Shown: piece after piece, positions 21,108 to 31,419 of the stretch | Layout of the letters: each line of letters begins with the position of its first letter | Numbering within the stretch: the first letter of the stretch is position 1 | Assembly: GCA_030789695.1 (NCBI GenBank) | Contig: CM061142.1 | Coordinates: 354,925,486 to 354,989,485 of the forward strand | Length of the DNA stretch: 64,000 nucleotides | Reading direction: 5' to 3' | From: Scilla litardierei | Lineage: Eukaryota > Streptophyta > Magnoliopsida > Asparagales > Asparagaceae | The notes under the pieces: generated by a model | What the model saw: the letters and a program-made list of their open reading frames with translations, nothing else | What the model was told of the DNA's origin: nothing | Database searches by the model: none | Translations under genes and position numbers: made by a program

Positions 21108-22534
21108 ATTGGGCTCAGATCGCACCATGTGGCGCACTGTGAACATTCCATGTGGTGCGGCCCTAGACCGCACTCAGAGAGTGCGGGCCCCGCCTGCGTG
21201 CGGGCTCAGTCCGCGTGTTGCACACGCGGGGTTGGCCCCGCAGGTCGGACCCGCTTAAGCGGGTCTGACCGGCTACTTCCTGGCGGGTCAGACCCACAAG
21301 GTGCGAGTCAGACCCGCAAGCCCAATAAGGACCTTTCTTTAGCTGTTTTTGCGTTTTTGGGCTCGTTAGAGCTCAGATTTGGACACGGTTTCTTCATGTG
21401 GATTTATCAGGAAGTCCCCTTTGTTCATATGCATCTAAGTCAATACAATACCAAGTATTAATATGTTCCAAATGCTAAACTTTTTTTCTTTTCATCTCAC
21501 AACTGATTGTGAGTTTAATTATTCTATTACATCGAATGCATTCCTCTTTAACGATCTTCCAATTACTAAGACGTGAATACTACTCGGTGTGAAACCCTAC
21601 AGCCTGACCCTACTACAGGTTGTGACTCGAAATCTCTTGACGATAGTAACCACGAGTGGCAGGTGTCGTCCCTGTTTCAGTATCATAATTACGTGATTGA
21701 CCCATCGACAAAAGTGTCTTCGGGTTCACTCTGACTGTATCCGTGATGAATATCATAGTTTTTGTCCCTTCGTCTTAACTATGTCACTGCATAGCCGAGT
21801 GTATGGTAAACTGTCAACCCTACTAGCTAGCACTGGCCAATACCATTCGTACTTTGATATATACATTTTGTACTTCCTATAACATACCTTGGCCAAGGTT
21901 TTACCAAGAGCTGTACCGAGCCTGCGACACTAACTATCCATTAACGGAACAGACGAATCCTATCTTGATCACTACTCACCTTGTACGTTTCAAGTGTCAC
22001 CCAACCTAAGACCTTTTAGCAGGCCTTGCCTCGAAGCTAGATCATAAATCTAAGCGACACTGTTCATGCACAACTTCGTACAATGATCTCAAGTCCTAAG
22101 GACCAACTTACTTATCATCACTAAGAGTTATTAATGACAGCTAGTTAATGTTAATCCATTTGATAACTCTGGTTTTTGGTCGTTCAGTGGACTCATTCTC
22201 TAATGAGCACCTGTGTCTTGTCTTCGACTTCATCAACTTGCATGATTATGAGACAAACAAAACAAAGACATAATGGTCTGTCCGATGTGCCGATATCCCT
22301 ATCTCGATGCATCTATGACCACGAATGCTTTAAGACTCAAGTCCTAACGGTCAGACATTTCTCATAATCGCGATCTCTATCTCGAAACATGTATGACCTT
22401 ACAACGAGTCTAAGGAAAATATCTAAGCAATATATAAAAGAAAATTACTCAGATAATTGATACCAGAAAGTATACTTTCATTTATGAACAAGATGTTTAC
22501 ATAGATAAATTGCCTCGAGGGCATACATCTCTCA
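21108..22534 (-). repeat. Partial 3' LTR of Tork-like Copia
   Basis: On the minus strand the LTR starts TGAGAGATGTATGCCC at 22534, next to the polypurine tract AGTGGGAGATAT. TATACTTTC and ATATAAAAG-like stretches follow. The distal end is not resolved: sequence runs unbroken to 21108, where gypsy A ends. The part 21108-21470 may be LTR or flank. Confidence 0.6.
21160..21330. repeat. Cluster of GC-rich hairpins
   Basis: Successive inverted repeats: CCGCACT...AGTGCGG (21169-21187), CCGCGTG...CACGCGG (about 21210-21228), the perfect 18-bp palindrome GACCCGCTTAAGCGGGTC (about 21249-21266), and repeated GGGTC(A/T)GACC. No gene. It resembles the other palindrome arrays in density but has its own motif. 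Confidence 0.65.
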
Positions 22535-22551
22535 ATATCTCCCACTTGCAC

Positions 22552-25175
22552 TCAGGGCCATTTATTATGGTATCTCATACCACTTTTACACGTTAGTCTC
22601 TTTAGACGATCGCGTGCCAGCGCCTTCGTGAATGGATCTGCTAAGTTGTCTTCTGAACAGACTCTAAGGAGTTCTATATCTTTCCTCTTCTCAATATCCC
22701 GTATCAGGTGATACTTTCATAGAATGTGTCTGGAACTCTTGTGGAATCTTGGTTCTTAAACCTGACAGATGGTTTTATTATTATCGCAATATAGAGGTAT
22801 TGGATCCTTAACTGCAGGCACCATTCCCAACTGGTTTATGAACTTCTTCATCAAAACCGCTTCCTTTGCTACATCGTTGGCCGCTATGTACTCGGCCTCC
22901 ATCGTGGAGTCTGCAACAGTGTCTTGTTTGGAACTCCTCCAACTGACTGCTCCTCCGTTGAGAGTGAAAACATATACCGAGATCGATTTGCTATCATCTA
23001 TATCACTCTCAAAGCTGGAATCTGTGAAGCCTTCAACATTGAGCTTTTCACTTCCATAAATCAAGACCAAGTCTTTAGTCCTTCGTAAGTACTTTAGAAT
23101 TGTCTTGACGGCTTTCCATTGTTCTTCTCTAGGGTTAAACTGATATCAACTTACTGCACCTAGTACAAAAGCGACATCAAGTCTGGTACAGATCATGGAA
23201 TACATGATAGATCCCACATCCGAAGCATATGGGATCTTACTCATGTGTTCCTTTTCCAAGTCAGTTTTTGGAGACATCTTCTTGGAAAGATTTATTCTAT
23301 GAATGGCTGGTATAAAACCACCCTTACTGTTTTTCATGCTACATCGTTTTACCACGGTGTCAATGTACCTGGCTTGGGATAGACCTAGCATCCGTTTAGA
23401 TCTATCTCTAATGATCTTTACACCTAGTATGTAGGATGCTTCTCCCAAGTCTTTCATGGAGAGGTTAGTTGATAGCCATTCCTTCATAGACTTCAACATC
23501 CTTATGTTGTTGCCTATTAAAAGAATATCATCCATGTATAGTACGAGGATGACTAAAGAATTTTCACTGGTTTTATTATAAATACATGGATCATCTTCAT
23601 TTCTGACAAAGCCAAACTCTTTGACTGTTTTGTCAAAACGGATGTTCCAGCTTCTTGATGCATGTTTAAGTCCGTAGATAGACCTATGCAGTCTACACGC
23701 TTTTCCTTCACTCCCACTGATGTCAAAACCTTCTGGTTGAGTCATGTAAATCTGCTCTTCTAAATCACCATTTAGAAATGCAGTCTTTATATCCATTTAC
23801 CAGATTTCGTAGTCATAGTGGGTAGCAATAGGGAGTACGATCCGGATAGACTTGTGCATGGAGATTGATGAGAAAGTCTCGTCATAATCTATTCCTAGAA
23901 TCTGACGATAACCTTTCGCAACCAGCCTAGCCTTGTACGTTTCTATCTTTCCATTTGCACCAATCTTCTTCTTGAAGATTCACTTGCAGCCAATGGGAGT
24001 GTTTCCCTTGGTCACGTTCTTTAAGGTCCATACCTTATTTATGTACATGGAATATATTTCGAATCTTATTGCATCTTGCCATTTCTTAGAGTCTCTACTC
24101 TTAATGGCATCTTGGAAGCTAATAGAATCATCATCTAATATAACGTCATAATCAACCCCTCTGTCTATGAGAAAGCCGTAGTACCTATCAGGGGCTCGAG
24201 GAATCCTATCAGACCTCCTAACGACTAGTTGGAAAACATCAAGTTCTGATTCTCCCACTGGTTCCGACACATATTCTTGTGTTAATTCTCCTTCTGAACG
24301 TTTGTCCATATCTACCACCTTGCCAACAGCTTCCTTCATAAGGAATTCCTTTTCTAAAAAGATGGCATATTTGGAGACAACAATCTTTTGTGTCTCCGGA
24401 TGGTAGAAGGTGTACCCTGAATAATGTTTTTGGTACCCAATAAACTTACACAAGACAGATCTATCTTCCAGTTTGTCTGGATTATGCCTCTTGACATATG
24501 CAGGACAACCACATACCATCAAATGGTTAAGGTGGAGTTTCTTCCCACTCCATATCTGATATGGAGTTGTCGGCACAGATTTTGACGGAATTCTGTTAAG
24601 AATATATGTAGCAGTCTATAGAGCATAGCCCCAGAGGGAGGTGGGCAACTCAGTATCACTTATCATGGATCACACCATGTCCAACAAAGTGCGATTCCTT
24701 CTCTTGATACACCATTATGTTGACGTGTATAAGGAGGTGTGACTTGAGAGAGAATCCCATTCTCTTTTAAATACGTAAGGAATTTTTGGGTCATGTATTC
24801 TTCCCCTCGATCAGATCGAAGAATCTTAATACTTTTGCTAGTTTGTTTTTCAACTTTGTTACGGTACTCTATGAATCGCTCAAATGTTTCGAACTTATGT
24901 TTCATCAAGAACACATGTCCAAACCTAGAGTGATCATCAGTAAACGTAACGAATTATGAATATCCTCCTTTGGCTAACGTAGACATGGGTCCACATACAT
25001 CAGAATGTACTAGACCCAAGCGTTCATCAACTCTCTCCCTTGTCTTATAGAAGGAGTTTTGGCCATTTTACCTTTGAGGCAAGACTCGCAAGTGTCGTAT
25101 GACTCATAATTCGAGAGGTCCAATGACCCCTCTTTATGTAAATTGCTAAGTCTCTTCTCTATAATATGGCCTAGT
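22552..25175 (-). pseudogene. pol: Tork-like Copia pol, broken
   Basis: From 25175 downward: GAG-pre-integrase, cut at its LGHI-like motif by gypsy B; integrase core (about 24960 to 24600, DRGEEYMTQKF and TPPYTRQHNGV); C-terminal integrase part (24576 to 23980, VCGCPAYVKRH); RT (23796 to 23146) with MDIKTAFLNGDLEEQIYM and LYMDDILLIG; RNase H (23070 onward) with STMEAEYIAA and YCDNN, ending NKWP and TGA at 22552-22554. Disruptions include a stop just before the RT MDIK motif (near 23797), frame breaks between integrase segments and a stop after ICQV near 22757. Gag is not in the window. It resembles the Tork lineage by these motifs. Confidence 0.85.
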
Positions 25176-25412
25176 TGTAACGACCGGTTTTCATCTATGT
25201 TTTTGACTATTATAAATATTATGGATGTTCTCTCCTTGTGTGCTTTTCTCCGTCAGACGTTTTCCTTCAATTCTTTTGATCTTCTTCTTTGATGAACTTC
25301 ATCTTGACCATGTCTTAGTGCTAGGTTGATCTTAGGAGCCATAGGAATCTTCCCGAAGCTTCGCGCTTCGATTCGGCACTTTCCGTGCATCTTAGTTGGT
25401 TCATGAAGGAGA

Positions 25413-25921
25413 ACCAACCGACTAGATTGCAATCTAGTCGGTCGGCAACCCTTCAGGAACCGACTAGTTCATCTTGTATATTTCAGCTGAGTTACTGTTT
25501 GCGCTTAATCGGTCTAAGCACATTCATCGACCGAATAGTTCCCAAACTAGTCGGTTAGAACTTGTTCTCAGACCGACTAATTCTGAGTTCTTCCTGACAG
25601 CCAAGTTACTGTTTACAGTTAGTCGGTCAAAGAACGACTATCGACCGACTAGTTGCCAAACTAGTCGGTTAGAGTTTCTTCTCAGACCGACTAACTCTCA
25701 GTACCTTTTTGTCTTTCATATTTTTCCCTTAGTCGGTCTATGAACATTCACCGACCGACTAGTTTCCAAACTAGTCGGTTGACGGACCTTCACAGACCGA
25801 CTAATTCTGTCTACTCTGTGTCGACCCTGTTCACTGTTTGCTTTTAGTCGGTCTCAGTTGGACGACCGACCGACTAGTTCCCAACCTAGTCGGTCGACCA
25901 CTCTTCACTGGCCGACTAGTT
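25413..25921. repeat. SIRE-type CTAGTCGGTC array inside a Gypsy LTR
   Basis: About five units with the same four-motif layout as in the SIRE LTRs. Homology extends past the array: the 20-mer GAAGCTTCGCGCTTCGATTC at 25355-25374 matches the complement of 50873-50892 and 61735-61754 exactly. Spacers GTTACTGTTTACAGTTAGTC are also shared. In transcription sense the module has the same orientation in both elements. Confidence 0.88.
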
Positions 25922-25966
25922 TACCCAGGAAACCTAGGTTAAGTCGTAGCCGCCGCCTATTCTTTC

Positions 25967-25974
25967 TATTTAAA
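25967..25974 (+). promoter_or_regulatory. TATA box TATTTAAA in gypsy B LTR
   Basis: It lies about 45 bp downstream of the last array motif (GGCCGACTAG). Confidence 0.65.
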
Positions 25975-27328
25975 CCCTATACGTTTTCATTTCTTCTTTC
26001 ACTTTTTTAGCCGATCTTCTTTCCCAATCATCCCCCAATCTCCCTCTTGCCTTTCTTCATCCTCCCATGCTTCCTCTCACCCTCTATTACGCCGGCACCA
26101 CCCCGTAGGCCGCCGACCGACACCAAAAACCCTCCATTTCCCTTTTGCTCCAGATTTTCCCATACATTCTCCCATCTCCAGATCTGTCCTAATTCAGCCT
26201 CCAGGAGATCTTTTAAGCGTAGTTCTTTCGGGATCGCTTCCTCCGCTGCCGTGCTAGATCCGATTTGGCGACGGCAATCCAGATCCGACGAGATCTTCTC
26301 CTACCTACAGATTCGTAGGCGTCCTTGCTCGTCGCTCATCCGCCTTGTATACGGTTAGTGATCTACCATTAATTTTCCAAAACCCACACCGTAATTTAGA
26401 AAAACCTAATAAAAATGGATTGCTAGACGTTGTAGGATTCCAATACAAAACCGGTTTAGATCCTTCAATTCTGATTTGTTGTTTTGCCATAACAGTGACC
26501 CATCCCCGTAGAATAGTGAACTCTCGTCGACCGTCATCACCGGAACCAGGCAAGTGAAACTTGCCAACCTTTGTTTTAGGCCATGCTTAGGCCATTTCTT
26601 TGCTACAGCGTGAAAGAGACTAGACCGTGAAATGATAGCGGTCTAGGCGAAATTTCCAAGTTCTAGCTTGACAACGAAGCTAGAATTGCCTTTTGTCATG
26701 TCATGTCGTGCATTTGCCTGTCACGCTTAATTTCTTTAACGGTACGCAATTTAATTTGAATATCTGCCATGCATTGCATTCTTTACATGCCATTTGATTT
26801 GTATGTTGCATCGTAGCACACGCTACCAAATGCATGTACAATCCGTGTTTCCGTGTTTCCGGCTAGGCACCTGCTATGCGGGCATAACCCTATGCCATAC
26901 TTGTTAAAAACACTTCCTGGCTCGTGATCCAGAAGCAAGAATTCCATGTTCGGGGGTAAAGCCCTGGCTCGATACACGTGGAGGGGTAGGGATAAACGGT
27001 CACTTGAGCGTAAGAGTTGGCCTGTACAGCCTCTCTAGCCAAAGGGCGGAATCTCTGTGCACGGCATGTTTACTATAATTGTACTTGTCCTTGTGAATGT
27101 TTACATGTACCATGCCATGTTACTTGTTTCCATGCCATGTTGTTACCTGCCATCCTATAAATCATGCCATGTCATAAACTGATGTTACTTTACTTGATGT
27201 TTTCTTTGCATAAAATGTCATGTCATACCATACTCTAGAATTGCTAGGTTGCTGTTACATTCCTTTTGTTTCCTTGCACAAATTCTTGTAGACTTTGCTG
27301 ACATGTGCCCCTTCTCTTTGGGTGTCGC

Positions 27329-27436
27329 ATGTTAGTTGCTGAGCCAGAGTCTGTGGTTGAGGGCGACGAGTTCGTGGAGTTCGTGCCTGATTCTGTTGCT
27401 GACGTTGAGTACGAGGACACCGGTGACCAGTCCTAG
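27329..27436 (+). CDS. LTR-embedded 35-codon acidic ORF, gypsy B
   Basis: Begins MLVAEPESVVEG and ends YEDTGDQS then TAG. It has the same codon count as in gypsy A, the same acidic character and the same conserved C-terminus, although only about half the residues match in the middle. It lies 477 bp upstream of the gag ATG. Confidence 0.6.
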   Translation: MLVAEPESVVEGDEFVEFVPDSVADVEYEDTGDQS

Positions 27437-27787
27437 TGTTCCTTCGCAGTTCTTATTAGTTGTTGTTAGTTTGTCAGTGAGTAGCATCATCTTTTGTTAG
27501 TTGTTCTTGTTGGCCATGCTGGGCCTTTCTTTTGGACTCTTTGTTAGCCTGGTGGCTTTTCTGGTTGTTAGACAAGTTTTATCTGGACATTGAGATGAAT
27601 AATTTTATTTGCCTCTTTTTCTATTATTGTTATCTTTGTTCCGATGTCACATTAGAGGGACCTGTGTGTTATTCCAGACGCTTTACAGGCTGGAGCCTCA
27701 CAGCTCCAAGCCTGAGCGGGCCTCATCATGTCTCGCCTCCATTTTAGGGAAGCGGGTCGTGACAGGTTTTGTTGGTGGCCCATGCAG

Positions 27788-27912
27788 GTCATCTCTGTAA
27801 CTGTGACTTAATTGGAACAACAATAAGAATTATAGAATGTCCGATAAATAATTTCGACACCCAAGTCATAAGGCTAAGAGTCTGATTTTAGTTCGTTTTT
27901 CTGTGTCATTAG
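27788..27912 (+). other. Candidate leader intron before gag (gypsy B)
   Basis: Donor CATGCAG|GTCATC, acceptor GTCATTAG|ATGGCTGG; 125 bp. Counterpart of 14166-14291. Weak donor. Confidence 0.35.
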
Positions 27913-29611
27913 ATGGCTGGAAGACGAAATACCCGTGCTGGAGGTGGTGTGCCCCCTCGTGTCGAGGAGCCGGACCGAGAGCCCACCAATGGGGAGATTA
28001 TGCGGATGATGCATCAGATGATGCAGGTGCAGCGTGGGATGCTGCAGAATGCCCGGAATGTTCCGACTGCTCGAGCAGCGCAGCCGGTCCAGAATGTTCC
28101 TCGCTCCGAGCCAGGAGCGAATCAGTTTCGGGAGCTGGGCCCCGCTTACTTTGATGGGACCGAAGGACCTCTAGCTGCTGATGAGTGGACCAGGAATATG
28201 GAGGACAACCTGAAGATGTCGAAGGTCGACCCGGTTGGATTGGTTGACTTGGCGAAGAGACATCTTAGAGATAATGCTCGGAACTAGTGGGATGTAGAGG
28301 AGGAGTTGCTAGAGGAGCCGATAATTTGGGCTACTTTTAATTCCAGATTTGATGAGGAGTATTTTCTTAAGGCTGCCAGGAGGGAGATGGCGCAGCGCTT
28401 CATCGACCTGAAGCAGGGGAGCTTGACGGTGGACAAGTACCACCAGGAGTTCACCAGGCTGAGCCGTTTCACGCCGAAGGTGGTGCAGGATGCTGATGAG
28501 AGGGCACAAAGGTTTCTACAGGGGCCCTCCTTGGATCTTCAGAGCTTTGTGTCTTCTTCTGATTCGGAGACCTATCAGAAGGTTCTGATTGCAGCGATGA
28601 GGCACGAGAAGATTATGAACCAGAAGAGAGGATGTGCTTCTGGAGATGGGAAGAGGCCTGTGGAGTAGGCCAGGGCAGTGATGAGACCAGGGTTCAGGCC
28701 CAATCAGCCGGTACAGTTCAAGAGGCCCGGAGGACCTCCTACTCAGAAAACTTGCCATTTCTGTGGCAAGACTGGGCATGTCAAGGATCAATGCCGGAAG
28801 ATGTTGGGACAGTGCTTGGTTTGTGGTGATCCTGTGCATGTTATGAGGGACTGTCCGAAGTCCAAGCAGCCGTGGAGGGGACCTGTTGCAGCTCAGTCGT
28901 TGCAGCTGAAGGCACCTGTACCTGCTGGACGTGGAGTGCCTCTCGTTCCGCAGAGGCAGGCTTTTCAGCAGGCTTTTCAGCCAAGGAGGCAGGCTTTCCT
29001 GATGACTGCAGTGGAGACTGAGGCTGTGGATGAGGTTATTGTAGGTAACTCTCAACCTAGTCGTTTCTTTTCTTAGTTAGTCTTGTTGTTAGAATTTGTT
29101 TGGTTGCTTGTTATGGTTGCTATAATAGGATTTGATTATTAGATTGCTTGTTAGGTGTAATTTTGGTGTGCACATTTCCTGCACGAGTCCTCTTCGACTC
29201 TGGTGCATCGATGTGCATTATTTCCCGGAGCTTCGTGGAGAAGCATTCCTTGTCGACTTCCCCTCTTCCCAAGAGTTGGGATATCGTTACAGGAAATGGC
29301 ATGGTCTCGGTGCATCGTGGTTGCAATTCTTGCCCTTTGGTGGTCTGTGGACATGAGCTCTACGCTGATTTCATCCTCCACGACATCATCAACTATGATG
29401 CTGTCCTTGGGATGGACTGGCTTGGGAGTTTTTACGCCACGATCGATTGCCAGAGAAAGAAGGTGGTGTTCGAGATTCCAGGCCATCCGGTGTTTGAGTT
29501 CAGCCGTGGCAGCAGTTCGCGTGGTCCGGTCAGGTTTCGGGCCAAGCCGGTGGAGATCATTGCTATGCAGATGGAGCAGTGTAGACCAGCGGTAGTGCGT
29601 GACTTCGACGA
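27913..29611 (+). pseudogene. gag-pol: Gypsy B Gag and protease (5' part of Gag-Pol, broken)
   Basis: Gag starts MAGRRNTRAGGG and has the same two CCHC knuckles as gypsy A (about 28750-28860). In-frame TAG codons replace Trp (28285-28287) and Gln (28666-28668); both fit C-to-T change at CHG sites. Intron 1 is at 29045-29154. The protease follows with FDSGAS (about 29196). The frame stops being colinear at 29611, where the Athila-like element entered the codon for the second Asp of DFDD; the frame resumes at 49014. Elsewhere the reading frame is preserved, so the element was coding until recently. Confidence 0.88.
29045..29154 (+). other. Intron 1 in gypsy B (110 bp, phase 1)
   Basis: Donor TGTAG|GTAACT, acceptor CTTGTTAG|GTGTA. 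Same position and phase as 15370-15485 with the same flanking residues (EVIV-G-VILV). Interior sequence and length have diverged. Confidence 0.7.
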
Positions 29612-30662
29612 TGATTGTGACCCGGATACACGTCCCGGAGCGACGACGATCGTAGTCTTACCGCAAGCGCATGGTGTAGCAGCGAGCGGGTATCGAACAC
29701 AGGGAGGCCTAATAACAGTGTCTTCTTCGAATCACCTGGCTATATGGGAAGTCGGGAGAATGTTCGCAATGTGCGGTCACAGTCGTTTAAATGTATAAAG
29801 GGATTAACAAATTAATAAAGACGCTTAGGGGATAGGGAATCCCTGCTACTTGCCGTATCTCATCATTGTGACTCATAGGTTTCACAATTACTAGACTTGA
29901 AATTTGGGTGAACTAGTTGCAACTTAATGTGGAACCAAGCTCACGCTCTCGCGCTATTTCCGGTCTAAAGCCAACCTAGGGTAGGGTCCAATCTCTTGCA
30001 AACCCTAACCTAGGTAAACTAGCGTGAAGAACAACATCATCATTCAATCGTATCTCGAGCCCACTCTCGTGCAAACTTGAGCTACAACCAAGGTTGGGAT
30101 AGTTGCTACCCATCCAATCTCTTATAAACGGGTATTGGTATAGAATTGCAATCGAAAAACCCTAGTTTCGGTCCAATCTCTTGCAAATTGATTTTGGAGG
30201 AATTCAATTGCAACCCAATTCGAATATCTAGGGCTTCCTATCGAATTGGGACCCAATATCTTGCAAATCCCAATCGACATGAATCCCTAGCTATTCGTAT
30301 TATAGCATCCCAGACTAACCCTAATCAATCCTAGCAATAGTTTCACCAATTCATCACAATTTCAAAATTGGGCTCGTAGGGTTCATCCCTACGCCCTAAG
30401 ACGATGAACTACTCACAATTCATAATAGAATGCAATAGAAATTCGCAAATAAAATCAATGGAATTCATAGCAACATTCAAAATATCAACAAAAATTGAGT
30501 TTTTGAGGGAGAGAAATACAAACCAATGAAGAACAAGGTAGCATCCAACAAAATCTCACTTTTCTCTCCTCCCTTAAAGCTAAATCTAATCCCTAAAAAG
30601 TTAATCTAAAAAGCTGCAAAAAGTTTTGAAAAAGCTCTCCTAAACTAGGTTAAAAACTGGGG

Positions 30663-30669
30663 TTAAATA
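30663..30669 (-). promoter_or_regulatory. TATA box TATTTAA in Athila-like LTR
   Basis: Minus strand GGGGTATTTAACCCC. It lies downstream (transcription sense) of the palindrome array at 30752-31126. Confidence 0.6.
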
Positions 30670-30751
30670 CCCCCCAAAATCGCCCAAAAAACCCTGACGA
30701 AAATGCCCCTGCGCAGCCTCAAATCCGCAGTTTTCGCTACAGGCAGCACGG

Positions 30752-31126
30752 CTCACTCGGCCGAGTGAGAAATGTCACTCAGTCGAGTGACGAACCCTGT
30801 ACAAAAACAGAGAGTCGGGGGGTCTCGGGGGTCGTCTCTTCAGAGGTCACTCGGGCGGACGACCTTCAATCACTCCGGCGGACGTCTTTCTCCACTCGAC
30901 CGAGTCAGTCATCGGGACTGACAGACGAAAAAAAACAGAGAGTTCAGTCTCTTTTGTTGCCGTTGTCCTGGCTCCACTCAGGCGATGAGTGACTCGGTGC
31001 TCGGCCGAGTGGCATGGTGATGCTCGGCCGCGTGCACGCTGATATTGCTCTGTTGCGTGTCCGATCTGGCCGGCCGAGCGGGATTCCTATGGTCGGCCGA
31101 GTGACTCTTTCACTCGGCCGAGTGAA
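30752..31126. repeat. Array of CACTCGGCCGAGTG palindromes (3' LTR)
   Basis: Perfect 14-bp palindromes occur at 30754-30767 and 31111-31124, with about eight variants between them (GTCACTCAGTCGAGTGAC, CACTCGACCGAGTC, GCTCGGCCGAGTGG). AACAGAGAGT spacers recur. The matching array in the other LTR is at 48346-48715. Confidence 0.88.
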
Positions 31127-31419
31127 GTGGTAAAAATGCCCAAACTTCATATCTTTGCCTCCTCGTCGCTCCTACGACGTTCTTTCTCCTTCCACTCCTC
31201 TCCAACAGCAAAATACCCCTCAAGAGAGTCGTCGGTGACACTCCGGAGTGGGTGCATCTCAAAATCACTCCAAATTGCTCCAAATCTCCTGAAATACGAC
31301 AAAAACAACAAATCGTGATAAGCATCGCAATATTGTCGAATAAACGTGAAAAACATGATTTGAGCGATCAAAATGGCATGCAAACATGCAGAAAAAAGGT
31401 GTAAAATATGGAGTGATCA

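Larger units (their letters stand above)
25176..27764 (+). repeat. 5' LTR of gypsy B (2589 bp)
   Basis: Ends are TGTAACGACC and GGGTCGTGACA. U3 carries the SIRE-type array (25413-25921) and a TATA box. Downstream from about 26549 the sequence (AGGCAAGTGAAACTTGCC and later CCTGGCTCGATACACGTGGA) is homologous to gypsy A. The 35-codon ORF is at 27329. Between TATA box and 26549 there is a leader-like region without a recognisable gene. Confidence 0.88.
29612..31419 (-). repeat. 3' LTR of Athila-like element (1808 bp)
   Basis: Plus-strand view: TGATTGTGACCCGG at left, GGAGTGATCA at right, next to polypurine tract complement AAATCCCCC (31420-31428). Many ACCCAATCTCTTGCAAA-like short direct repeats fall between 29990 and 30270. 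Confidence 0.9.

Noticed and set aside
11316..21112. Target duplication for gypsy A (GAATT / AATTG)
   Set aside because: Left GAATT and right ATTGG do not match without moving the LTR end off its CA; flanks also come from different elements.
25474..25743. Plus-strand open frame across the gypsy B array
   Set aside because: The translation merely reads the motif repeats (THRP, QTSRL patterns); not conserved in the SIRE arrays in frame.
25413..25921. CRISPR-like spaced repeats
   Set aside because: Repeats alternate in orientation, spacers are themselves related, the host is a plant and the array sits in an LTR U3. Not a CRISPR array.
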